A stretch of DNA of 64,000 nt from Saccharum officinarum (taxonomy: Eukaryota; Streptophyta; Magnoliopsida; Poales; Poaceae). A program made the translations under genes and the position numbers. The notes below the pieces were generated by a model, which was not told the DNA's origin, did not search any database, and was given only the letters and a program-made list of their open reading frames with translations. The DNA is taken from positions 98,064,932-98,128,931 of the forward strand of contig CM036168.1 of NCBI GenBank assembly GCA_020631735.1, written 5' to 3'. This document shows positions 1 to 10,003 of this stretch, piece by piece (position 1 is the first letter of the stretch; each line of letters opens with the position of its first letter).

Positions 1-2050
1 TTGGTCCAGTTACAAAAGATCATCTTTACTATTGTGAAGTCAACAAAATAGCAGTTCCAGGGGGGGCTTTTGGTGGGGATTCGCCAACAGCTCCCGAAGC
101 TGTTTTGCCTCTTTACCTACCAAATGGCTCAAAACATAATCTGCTCCTCCGTGAATCTTCTGAATGCACGGTGGCACAAGGCGGTGTGCGAACACAAGGT
201 TGACAAGTACCCTTGTATGTTCGTTTTGTGATGAGTGATTGTCAATGTGATCCACGAAGTAGGTTGAGTGGTGACTAACCCTACCATGGCGAAAGCTATG
301 TGTGCATGTCTCTTGGCTCGTGATGTGCAGGTGTGGAGCACGGAGGCGGTAGTCGACGGCGAGGTGAAGGTCAAGGAGGACGTGCCATGCCGACGGACCG
401 GGAGTGGTGAAGGGCGGACGTGTGGCTTGGACCGAGGGACCAAGAGGCCGGGTGACTAGCCGCGGTGGCTGACACTTAGGACATCGACGAGTGCAAGTGT
501 ACATGGTGATGAAGACGGCGTCGGCCAAGTCAAGATGGAGACGATGGCGTCGTGGCACTTGGTGGAGACCGGTGGGCCGAGTCAAGGAGGAAGGCGAAGG
601 CGTCATGCTTGGCGGGAGGTCAGACACGTGTCGACATGGGGGGTTTGGTGGTTTTGTCCTCAAAACCATCGGCGGAGGACACGTATGGAGTACGCTACTC
701 GCGAGCGGTTTGGTGGTTTGGGCCTTAAAACCATCGGTGGCGGGTTTACGGGTTTGGGCCTCAAAACCCGGGCGGAGGTTCCAAGGAGGAACGGACGGCA
801 CGTGGCAGCATCGGGGAGTTCGCGTCGAGGCGAAGCTACCGGTGAGGAGGCGCGGTGGCCGTCGGATAAAGATGACACAGGGTTGGACCTTTACGCCCTT
901 GGGCTAAATGGTTTGGCTCATTTGTATCCAGGGGCAAACTGGGATTGTGTAATAGCCCTGTTAAATAGGATGAGGGAGCCCCTATCTCTCTCACCTCCTC
1001 CATTTTTATTTTCTTCCTTAGGGTTTCTTCATCTAGGTGCTTGTGTGAGAGAGAGGTCCATTAATTCACCGATTAGTGTAAGAACCATGAATCTTTGAGG
1101 GAATGAGGTCCCGAATCCTCCGGTGTTCGGCGGAGAAATCAATTTGTGAGTTCATAATGTGTTCTTCGCGTTCTTCGTTTTCTCCCCTCTAGTTCTTCCT
1201 TCGATTCATCGTTTCTAGACCATTTTGGTTCGTTTTTGTTGCCTTGATTCATGCTATGACGTGAGTAGAATCTTTCCACCGAAGGAAATCCATCAATTCC
1301 TCACGAGCAAGTAGATCGGGCGATTTCTTGATCTAAGTCTCAAGAACCAGTGTTTTTCGTTCTCCTTCGATTTCCCGTTGATTGGATTTAAATTGGGCGA
1401 TGACCTCTTAGAGGTAGCTCCCCTACTGACTTGTGATCATGCTCACTAAGTTTCGTGGCAGTTGGTGAAGATTTGGCCACAAATCGGAAGATCAAAGAGA
1501 GGAGGCGATTTTCGGAGCTCTCTGTTCCTGCTGTTTCGCGATTCGCGGACAGTCCGTGGTACTGTAACGGACACTCCGGGAGTTGAGATTTATTTTGTGT
1601 GCTTTCTTTTGTTGCACGGTGTCCGTACTGGCGGACTGTCCGGCCCCCAAGCCGGACTGTCCGCGGTACTGTAGCAGTTGTTTTTCAGTCGAGAACAGAA
1701 CTGTTTTCGCGAAGTTTGGTTTCAGATTTTTGACCTGCGGACTGTCCGCGGTACCGTAGAGTACTGTAGCGGACTGTCTGTGGTACTGTAGCAGACTGTC
1801 CGCGGCTCGCAGCCTGTGCTGTTGCGATCCGTTTCTCACCCGTTCGATTTCCAATTCGAGTTCCGTCTTTTGCGTTGGGTTTCTAGTGATCTGAGGAACG
1901 TTTTTAGTATCTCTTAACTCTTGGTGGCTCGAGTTTTCATAGCTTTTGTTTGTGTGCCTTTTTGGGTTGATTTTGGGACCGCGGTAGAAAGTTTCGAAAG
2001 AAATTTGAGGCTCTCATTCAACCCCATCTGGTCGCCGTTTCCGGTCCTTC
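1..2050. mobile_element. Debris of an LTR retrotransposon leader (no coding capacity)
   Basis: No convincing protein is encoded. About three degenerate copies of a unit around GGTTTGGGCCTCAAAACC occur between 640 and 780. After 1000 comes a pyrimidine-rich, leader-like stretch, and from 1540 short repeats based on CGGACTGTCCGCGG. I know this texture from untranslated parts of grass LTR retrotransposons. A related segment recurs at about 16140-16440. I could not find a partner LTR, primer-binding site or target duplication, so the limits and family are uncertain. Reading frames on both strands here look like chance frames in GC-rich repeat DNA. Confidence 0.35.
1546..1820. repeat. Clustered short repeats of a CGGACTGTCCGCGGTACTG unit
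   Basis: Imperfect copies of a roughly 20-25 base unit, with the core GGACTGTCCG followed by GGTACTGTAGC, occur near 1546, 1632, 1655, 1737, 1770 and 1793. Spacing is irregular. The copies contain the partly palindromic core CGGAC..GTCCG. This is visible directly; any function is unknown. Confidence 0.6.
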
Positions 2051-2519
2051 ACGGTGGCGTCTGACGAAGCCAAAAAAAAAAAAAACTGCTCCTCCCAGCT
2101 CCCTCGACTCGCCTGCAAGCCAAATACAGTTTTGCCGTCTCGCCGGTGCTGCAGCGGTGGCGCGGGAGCGGAGTGTGGTGCTGCCGGCGGAGGCGGCGGC
2201 GGCGGCGGCGCGTGGCCAGGTGCGCCCCCGGGTGGTGACGAGTGTCACCCAGGGTGTGGGCCGGGCTGTGACAACCTAATTACAGTGGGGCTTAGGAGCG
2301 GAACTGCTGGCACCCAGGGTGCCATAAAGTATCTCACATCATATGCTCTTGTTAGTTTATTCTTTGTATGGTCTACCAACTTTTTTGTTTGTTTTTTTCT
2401 TGGAATAAACAAAACATCGCTAGTTAGTACTTTTTGTAAGAACTGGCAGGAGTGCTAATTAAATTATTAGATAGAGATGAGATAGTTATCAACTGATTAA
2501 TAATTGATGGTGCTTGCAG
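2051..2519. other. GC-rich stretch upstream of the DUF6598 exon; no assignable exon
   Basis: The segment holds an A13 tract near 2070, a run of GGC triplets near 2185-2210 and an AT-rich stretch from about 2330. The AT-rich part ends in TGCTTGCAG, the likely acceptor of the next exon. A glycine-rich reading frame crosses 2054-2458 but opens with GTG and resembles nothing I know, so I do not call it a gene. It may hold the lost 5' exon of the relic that follows. Confidence 0.35.
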
Positions 2520-3116
2520 GTTCCCTTTTTGCAGTTAACTGGCCCATCCCGTGCAGTTGTATTAATTGATCCAGTCAGGTTTGAAGTTCAACTGAAATCA
2601 AAGGGCAGGACCGAGTCTGAAGATAAAGTGATCTGCTTCGATATCTTGAATTCCCAGAATGCTTATGTGGGATATTGTCGTCCTAGGATATTTACAAGTC
2701 ATTTACGCTGCAATCAAAGCAAACTTGAGTTTGCATTTGCAGTACTTGCTCGATCAGTTGAGGCTACCATCCGTGTTGAAATTGTTGATGGTGCTTGGCC
2801 AGAACATCTCGGGGGACACGTAACAACTCGCACCGCTAGTATCCATCATGAGGGTATTGTACTCGCAGATTCTGGAGGTGGAAGAATGCCTGTCAGTGGT
2901 TCTGGTGTGATTGAGCTTTCAAGACGGGTTGAATTAAGTGGAGAACTGGAAGTTGATGTTGTGGCCTTTCGAGTTGTTGATAACATTTACTCAGATGCTG
3001 CAAAAGGTTCTGTTCTTTTCACACCTAAAAGGGCCGCAGTCAGTTATGACACATGTGATCTAGCTTCTGTTAGCTGGGAGTCACCGTTGCTTGTCTCTTC
3101 TTGCACAAGTCGATGA
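2520..3116 (+). pseudogene. DUF6598-domain gene relic (exon with damaged 3' end)
   Basis: The exon opens directly after a TGCTTGCAG acceptor in phase 0. It reads about 198 residues beginning VPFLQLTGPSRAVVLIDPV, with ESEDK, SRRVELSGELEVDVVAFR and FTPKRAAVSYDT motifs. These match my memory of DUF6598, a family of unknown function expanded in grasses. Near the C-terminus the family usually reads C-x-L-x-V-T-V-A-W. Here that segment (LGVTVA) lies in another frame after a TAG near 3072, so at least one small deletion and one nonsense change have broken the tail. No start exon is recognisable upstream. It sits between retroelement debris and a transporter fragment. Domain assignment is from recognition, not a search. 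Confidence 0.6.
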
Positions 3117-3235
3117 TATGCCATGGGGTCGCAATGCACGGGGCTATAGCACGCTACAGTTCATCCAAGTGCCTGTTCAGCTGGACCTAATCTATTTAGC
3201 TTTTTCTGGTGGTCATAGGGACTTTTTTTTTTTGG

Positions 3236-3385
3236 AATGCGGTTGGTCCGTAGAGCACGACCAGCCCCCGGCATGGACTGGAGCCCGACGAACGTGGCCG
3301 CCACCAGCTGCCACGCGTTGTCGCCCTTGTTCAGCCACGCCGGCACCACCGGGAGGTCGGGCATGTACGGCCCGTGCTCCGGTGG
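3236..3385 (-). pseudogene. Fragment of an AMT2-type ammonium transporter (N-terminus, frameshifted)
   Basis: On the minus strand from about 3364 the translation reads [20 protein letters not shown], followed by [13 protein letters not shown]. This is the highly conserved N-terminal segment of plant AMT2/AMT3-type ammonium transporters, just before and inside the first membrane helix. The expected continuation LVVLYG lies in the next frame: one extra G in a GGGG run near 3268 shifts the reading. The homology stops by about 3243 and is followed on the minus strand by an A-rich run (3227-3236). No other part of a transporter gene is present. This is a relic or captured fragment, not a functional gene. 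Confidence 0.7.
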
Positions 3386-3711
3386 ACTTGACGTGCATTT
3401 GGCTAGTGTTCGAGCAAGGGGTTTTAAGAGTACTTGAACAACGGTGCGCGAAATGACTGATAAAAGGAGATGGGCGTTTGATAGCCATCGGTTCCAAGCT
3501 GAGATGGCGAATTTGGGCTAATGTGCAGGTTGAGTTTGATGATGTTGGGGCGAGCTCGTGAGACGTGATGCGCGCTCGAATCGGCGTATGGTGGGGACGA
3601 AATGTGGGGAAACGTAACCGGTTCCGGGTCAAACCTGGCAGCTCTAACGCGGACACAAATGTAGGTTAAGTCCAAGAAACTAATCCTCAATAGATTTGAT
3701 CCGCGATCCAA
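3386..3711. other. Short spacer between the transporter fragment and the Gypsy LTR
   Basis: I see no gene, repeat or regulatory site that can be supported here. The right edge is the insertion point of the LTR element; the flanking bases end in CCAA. Confidence 0.4.
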
Positions 3712-6700
3712 TGTAACACCCTGAAATTTTGAAGAAATAAAAAATAGGAAAAATATGATTTTTATATATATTTGTGAGCATGCAACTTTAGAGTAATAAT
3801 AATTTTTATTAACTTAAAATCAAATATAAGAGTAGAAACATGTTTGTGCACTCATGCTGTTGCATTTAAATTTTTGAGATGAGTGGTTTGATCAAATTCA
3901 AATTTGGATTTGAAAATCTTTTGAAAATTGGCTTTGAAAAATTAGAAAAAGAAAAAGAAAAGAGAAATCCGTTTCATTCGGATTTTGGCCCGCTTCTCTT
4001 CGCAGCCCAGCGCGCGGCCCGTTTTTCCCTCTCCCGCGCCCCGCTCCCGCGTGGGCCGAGCCCAGCCACAGCCGCCGGCCCAGCTTCACCGCGCGAGCGC
4101 GTTTCCCCGCTTCCAGTCGCTGACAGCCCGGACCCGCGTGTCAGGAGCACCTTCCTCCTTCCCACGCCATCGCCGGATCCTCCTTTCCGAAAATCACCGA
4201 CGCCGAATCCACCTCCGATCTCCCCTTTCCTTACTCGGTGCGCCTCCAGGCTATATAAGCATGGGCGTCGTGCACAGCCACCCTCATCGAGCCTTTTCGC
4301 AGCATCGGCCAAGCTCCTGAGGCACCACCGCGAGCTAGAGCCCTAACCCGCCACCACCGTCCGCCTCTCCGAGCCGCGCGTCCTCTTTGTCTCGTCATCG
4401 GCTTCGTTTTCGCTCGTGGTGAGTTCGCGTTGATGCGCTCTACCCGTTGGTGTATTTCTTTCGCGAGGTAATGCTCTGTAGCGCGAGGAAGCCATCTCCG
4501 GCCATGGTGCCGCCGCGGAGACTGCCGTCAGGCCCTGTTCCGGCCGGAGCGCCGCCGGTTCTTCCCAGATCCAATCTGGACCCTCCGATTTGAATCCGAC
4601 GGCCGTTATTTAAAGATACCGGTTCGGCCGACAAATTTGCTAAAGAGCCCCTGAAGTTTTTAAGTTCTTAACCCGCAGTCCAAAGCGTATTCCCGGTTTA
4701 CGTTTTCTTTTTTGTAAAGCGTATTTTAATCGCGTAACTTCCGAAAATACGTTTTGATCTGTAGAAAGCGTATTTCGTCTCAGTAATTGAAAAATACGTT
4801 TTCTGATATTTACAGTTTTGCCACTGAGTTTGTTTTAGTTATAAATTATCCGTTTTAACTCCGATTTGACCCGTTCAAATTGTGTTAGATTCGTATTTGC
4901 GAGCTCTACATGATTATAGAACTGTACAGTAGGTCTGAGATAATTTATTTTCGAGTTTATATTAAAGTAATTATTTATCTATAGGAAATCTTAGAAAACT
5001 CATAACTTTTACGTTTTAAATCCAAATTTCGTGATCTTTATGTCTATGTGATCGTAGTAACGTGTAGAAGAGTTTTACAAACTTGTTATACTGTTAATGT
5101 TACTGTTGGTTAGGTTTTCTATCTTTAAGTTCCGATGTGAGATTTAATCTATTACTTTAATAAAGTAAATCTTGTTTAAATCATATCTTCTACGTTTTAG
5201 ATCCGTTTTAGCTCATTCGAGTTGCGTTAGATTCATAGCAACGAGATCTACGCGTTAGTGACAGTGTTTACCATATTACTAATTCTGAAATTTTATGGTT
5301 TAAATCATATCTTGATTAATAATTATGCAACTGGGTTTTGTAAATAAAATATGATTTGTTTTACTTTAGTTTTATAATTTGAATCTAAATTTGACTTAAT
5401 TCCGTATATAGTATTTATAAAATATTTTATATATGTTATTATCTAATTAAAACTCATGAAGCTAATAGTTTTATATTTTCTCCTATGAGCAAATCTTTCG
5501 GTAGATGTATCTTTTCAACCGTAGCTCTGATTAGTGTGTTTTTCGCGTCTGTGTATTCGTAGCGAGACGTAGATTCGTTCTACAAACTTTTCATCTTAAT
5601 TTTATGTTTGGTGTACTGTTCTAATTTAGATCTATTGTTTGCTTTGTGTATGATTGTATGGATACGTGTGTGGTGATTTATGATTTCGTCCAGTCGGTGA
5701 GATATACGTGGTTATCAAGAAGAAGAAGAAGAACGTTGAAGATTAAAGCTTACCGAAGGATCGGTGTTTAAGGCAAGTATAGCATGGGATTATCCTTGTT
5801 TCCTATTCACCTTTAATATACTTAATTCATGTGCATGTGTCTACCTTGTTACCACTAAGGATATCCTAGTTTTTGTATCTTGTACCTTGACACCCATGGG
5901 ACGTTGCATTGGGTAGTATTTATGCTAGTGCTCAAGATAAATAACCATGATCTGTAACTTGACTAATGGTATATGCAATAAACGTTTAAAAGATGATTTA
6001 TAGAAACATGGCTCAAGAGGGCTAGAGCATATTTGGTTGTTTCTATGGTGCTCTAGTTTCTCTCCATAAGGACTTATCTGTAAGCGAAAATCCGGGACTT
6101 ACAGTACAACTGTGAGGGCTAAAATGGCTCTGGCTTTAGCTCAGTATGAGGACCTTTTCTAGCTTGTTAGAGGTATTCCTTCATGGCGTAAGAACGGCTT
6201 GACGAATCGGGTATAGTGCGGCCTCTATCCTTATGTGTATAGGCTGCGCGTTATTGTGCCATTTGGAAGGGGGGCTCTACATCTGTTTGCCGAGTGAATC
6301 TAATGGCCCTAACTTGTTAGACGAACCTTTGAAAGGCTTCATAGTGATTCCTTGCCTGCTCACCTTGGAAGTGTTTTGGGAGTCGCGATCCCGGGCATAT
6401 GGGTAATCATGACTCACAGTGAAAGTGTACAACCTCTGCAGAGTGTAAAACTGTTATAACAGCCGTGCTCACGGTCACGAGTGGCCTTGGACCCTTACAG
6501 AATAAATGATAAACACTGATGATAACGATAATACTGATGATATGGATGCTCACTAATGATTATTGTTTCTTGCTATACATTATTCTCGTTTACATGATCA
6601 TGAGGTTATTTGGGATTTTGGTAAACTTGTTGCTACTCAATTGCTAAAAGATGACTCACTAAAAGCTATTGCAGTAAACCCGTGTCAAACTTTTTGAGCT

Positions 6701-7035
6701 TCATGAACCCCATGTTATATTTGTTGAGTTCGACATGGACTCACTCTTGCTATTTCCCCACATCTTAGGAAGGGTACCAGACTGTTAGATTCTGGAATTG
6801 TTAGGCTTGTGATCAACCAGTTAGTTTGATCCTGGAGTGAAGGTTGCACCCGGTGTTCGGAGTTGTCTTTCCGCTGTGTTGCTCTCTAAGGTATATTTTT
6901 TTTTATACTATTGTGTTATGTATATTAAGCATTTGTCTTTTGATATTACACTTATCTGTGGCTATATGTGAGATTTGTCTTCTTTATTTCACATATGGTG
7001 TATGTCTGGTTTTGTCCTTAAAACCGGGTGTGACA
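3712..7035 (+). repeat. 5' LTR of the Gypsy element (3.3 kb)
   Basis: The ends form an imperfect inverted pair, TGTAACACCC and GGGTGTGACA. A GC-rich promoter part (about 3980-4420) is followed by a long AT-rich leader. The last 1446 bases recur at 10004-11446. An LTR of this size with these ends and a Met primer site is typical of Tekay/RIRE3-like chromoviral elements in grasses. Confidence 0.85.
4252..4258 (+). promoter_or_regulatory. TATA box of the 5' LTR
   Basis: TATATAA in the context GGCTATATAAGCATG closes the GC-rich block of the LTR, the usual place for the Pol II core promoter at the end of U3. A transcript would start roughly 30 bases downstream. The truncated right LTR lacks this part. 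Confidence 0.6.
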
Positions 7036-7038
7036 GAT

Positions 7039-7050
7039 TGGTATCGGAGC
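7039..7050 (+). other. Primer-binding site, tRNA-Met type
   Basis: TGGTATCGGAGC lies three bases after the LTR end. It matches the usual plant Gypsy primer site complementary to initiator tRNA-Met (TGGTATCAGAGC) with one change. It fixes the orientation and the LTR boundary. Confidence 0.8.
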
Positions 7051-7319
7051 AATGCTGACTGTAGGACGCAAGCCTAGTTAGAACTGGCAGTTTAGCATGT
7101 TCTCATTGTTGCCTATTTCTTGCTTCTCTTTAACTTTGTTATTTTCTCAAAGTTATGCTTAATTCTATCCCCGTTCTGTTATAAAAAAAACCTTGTCTCT
7201 ATTTTGAACCTTTTCTCCTTGTCTATTAGACGGCTCGTGACGAGAAGACTGTGGATTTCAGGGGTTAAGAGGACTGAATTGTGTCGCTCTTGCTCACTTT
7301 TGACAAGAAATCATTAGCG

Positions 7320-8501
7320 ATGCAAAACCAATTACTAGAAGAAATGGCTCAACATGGGAATTCTCAACGATGCTTATCTCAAGGTCAAGCCAACATATCC
7401 AAGGGGTCAGAGAAGATACAAGTAGCAGAAGCTTGGAAGAATATGAAATCCAATAAAGATGTTGATAATAAGGCATTTGGAGAGCAGGAACAATGTCACT
7501 GCTGTAAGCATTATGGTTTTCCCTGTCTTCGAAATGAGTCTAATAAGGGGAAAGTCAAGGTGGATCCAAATTTTGAGATCAACATGGACAAGAAGAGAAA
7601 GGCAATCTCATTAGAACCACTAGTGGAAAGCAATGAGCAAGCGAGTTATACTACATTGTCACATGCAGCCCTGATCCCCTGTCAAACAAATCCAAACCCT
7701 GAAGAGTTAGAAGTCCCTCCCGCTAAAACTACTCCCCATGAAGTAGTCATAGATGGGTGGACAATTACCTATAAGGAGTATCAACCCCGAAAGGCCAAAC
7801 AAGCTAGGAAACAAGCCAAAGGGACGAAGGTGAACTTTTATGGCCAGCAAGATAGCAGCATACCAAACAATAGTTCCTTGGAGTATGACATCACAAAAGA
7901 TCCAGCTAAGAGAAAGTGTTATCATTGCCAGCAGGAAGGACATTATATCAAATCTTGCCCACAGAAGAATCCACAACAGCGAGACCCAGGACACGATGTC
8001 CAAAAGAAGCATGTGCAGGGAAATAAATTAAAGAGAAATTACAATCATGGAAGGTTGAAACATGTGGATATTTCCACCATTCCCGGAGCTAAGGAGGTCG
8101 TGTTTGGATCAATTCCAGTAAGTTCAGGAAATGCCAAGGTTTTGTTTGACCCCAGTGCCTCACATTCGTTCATATCTAGACAATATGCAAAAGATCATAA
8201 CATACTTATGCTTCCAAGGGGGAAAACAGTTATGGTTGAAACTCCAAGAGGTGAAATAAAGGCAGACCGTGTATGCCCAAAAGTTAGTATTGACATAAAG
8301 GGGGTAAATTTTAAGGTAAACCTCATTGTTTTGGAATTAATGGGCATTGATGTTATCCTTGGAATAAACTGGTTATCTACATGTAAAGGAGTGATTGAGT
8401 ATGCCCAATGTTCAGTGTTTCTAACTACACTTTCAGGAGAAAGGATTAAGTATGAGGGTATTAAATATATACCTGAGAGATGCCAGGTTGACCCATCTTA
8501 A
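7320..8501 (+). CDS. Retrotransposon gag/protease-like protein (zinc knuckle plus retropepsin)
   Basis: An uninterrupted frame from the first in-frame ATG gives 393 residues. A hydrophilic N-terminal half has no gag capsid motif I recognise. A CCHC zinc knuckle follows (CYHCQQEGHYIKSC, roughly residues 198-211), then a basic linker, then a retropepsin-like domain. The latter has the segment LFDPSASHSFIS and the downstream ILGINWL motif typical of RVP_2 proteases. The catalytic triad reads D-P-S rather than D-S/T-G, so proteolytic activity is doubtful. It stops with TAA, with no reverse transcriptase after it. In the family this protein would package element RNA; here it may depend on an autonomous relative in trans. 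Confidence 0.8.
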   Translation: MQNQLLEEMAQHGNSQRCLSQGQANISKGSEKIQVAEAWKNMKSNKDVDNKAFGEQEQCHCCKHYGFPCLRNESNKGKVKVDPNFEINMDKKRKAISLEPLVESNEQASYTTLSHAALIPCQTNPNPEELEVPPAKTTPHEVVIDGWTITYKEYQPRKAKQARKQAKGTKVNFYGQQDSSIPNNSSLEYDITKDPAKRKCYHCQQEGHYIKSCPQKNPQQRDPGHDVQKKHVQGNKLKRNYNHGRLKHVDISTIPGAKEVVFGSIPVSSGNAKVLFDPSASHSFISRQYAKDHNILMLPRGKTVMVETPRGEIKADRVCPKVSIDIKGVNFKVNLIVLELMGIDVILGINWLSTCKGVIEYAQCSVFLTTLSGERIKYEGIKYIPERCQVDPS

Positions 8502-9588
8502 GGTATGAGTTATAAGAATGGTAGATGCAGAGATTCAGATGTCCATATAAAGCAATAAGGAATGTAAGAGACATTATCTACTCTGGATGCTGCTACAATC
8601 ACACCATGTTTAAGGAATAGGAGTTATGTCCCGTGTAATAAAACCGTTAGTAGCCAAGTTGAGTCGTCTTAATGTGTGGCTAATGAACATTTAAGTGTTT
8701 AGTTGCTTTGTGCTTATGTTTATGCTTGAGTTGGAATTTTGTAATGAGTGGAATGATCTCGTGGGTTTTGACCATGATTTCATTTAGTTTATATGTATAA
8801 GGTATAAGGATTAATGAAATAAATAGCTGGGTTTTGGTTATCTCCTGCTTTCTATATCTTGTCTTTCGGAGCAGCCTGTCTTTATCAACTTATATCTCTG
8901 TTCTTGAAAGACCAAAAAATCATGAGAGAATTCTGGACAAGAGTGGACTTCAACATCTCTCTCTAAATACAAGAACTACCCTCATAGCTATTTTGGATTG
9001 GGAGATACAAAAATCACAAGACGATGCAACTGTGCTGTCTGAAACCTGGAACAGTTTCTGATAAGTACTGTTTTCGACCAAGTTAACTACAGAATCTGGA
9101 AGTGTGTTCTATAAGAAAGTTGCAGAGAATTTTATAAGCTTTCCATCGGTGTAAACTACAGCTTCATTGGATTAACAGAATGAGAGTTACAGCTGTTTTA
9201 CTGCACTGCTGATTTCTGCTCGTGAGAAATTTCAGATTTCTTGTTCTTACCCATACACAAGAGTATCATTGGGATGTCAGAACACTTTTATGCTAAGTAG
9301 CTCATCTAGAAGAAAAAGGTTCAAAGCTACCCTATTTAGTGTCTCTTATTTTAAGGGGGGTAGCCAATGTAAAGAAGGATTATTAAGATTGAACTCTTTA
9401 GTTGGAAGTATTGGTTAGTCTCCATGATTGAGTTGCCACTCTTGAGCAAAAATGTTCTGTGAACAAGGTTGATAATTTTGGATCCATGGAGACAAGAGTT
9501 ATCCTTTTGGATAGTTCATGATTATGATCATCTATACTTGCTCGTGTTGCTGATGTTGGTCACTTGATGACAGGAAGTGTAGTGTCTC
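8502..9588 (+). other. Internal non-coding spacer of the Gypsy element
   Basis: No frame resembles integrase or reverse transcriptase. A purine run (TTTTAAGGGGGG) near 9350 looks like a polypurine tract, but no LTR start follows it. The spacer separates the two protease-like units. Confidence 0.5.
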
Positions 9589-10003
9589 ATGACTCAGGAG
9601 CCCTATATGACGTCTCGCATTGGTATGTGGGAAAAGGTTGATGTTTCTGCCATTGAAGGATGTTATGGGTATGATGAAGCTGAGCACTATCAAAACAACA
9701 ATGTTGAAGAGCAAGTTGGGAGTGAACTAAGTCAGAATCCACAACAACGAAAGCGAAAAAGGAAAGCCCTAAAGAAGCCAGTTCAAGGAAGCAAAGCGCA
9801 GCAAAACTATGTCAATGGAAGACTGAGCAATGTGGATATGGATAAAATTCATGGAGTTACCAAAGTAGTGGGAGGTTATATTCAAGTAAGCTCAGTACAA
9901 GTTTTTGCTCTATTTGACCCTAGTGCTTCGCATTCTTTCATTTCCGCCGACATGGTAGAGACGTGCAAGATGGTGAAGTGTCCAATGAGGAGGCCTTTGC
10001 TAG
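9589..10003 (+). pseudogene. Second, damaged zinc-knuckle/protease unit, cut off by the 3' LTR
   Basis: The frame from ATG 9589 reads about 138 element-derived residues before running into LTR sequence. It parallels the first unit. A degraded knuckle begins CYGYDEAEHY and has lost most Cys residues. NPQQ, VQG...NY..GRL..VD and the protease segment ALFDPSASHSFIS follow in the same order. The D-P-S triad is again present. After about 25 further protease residues the frame crosses the deletion junction at 10004, so the protease body is missing. The unit looks like an ancient tandem duplicate of the first, too divergent for a recent copy. Confidence 0.7.

Noticed and set aside
40..801. 253-codon frame on the minus strand at the window start
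   Set aside because: It lies in GC-rich repeat DNA, overlaps frames on the other strand, and has no recognised motifs; composition alone explains it.
9345..9365. Polypurine-tract-like TTTTAAGGGGGG
   Set aside because: It is not followed by an LTR start; it is probably internal to the element or a chance run.
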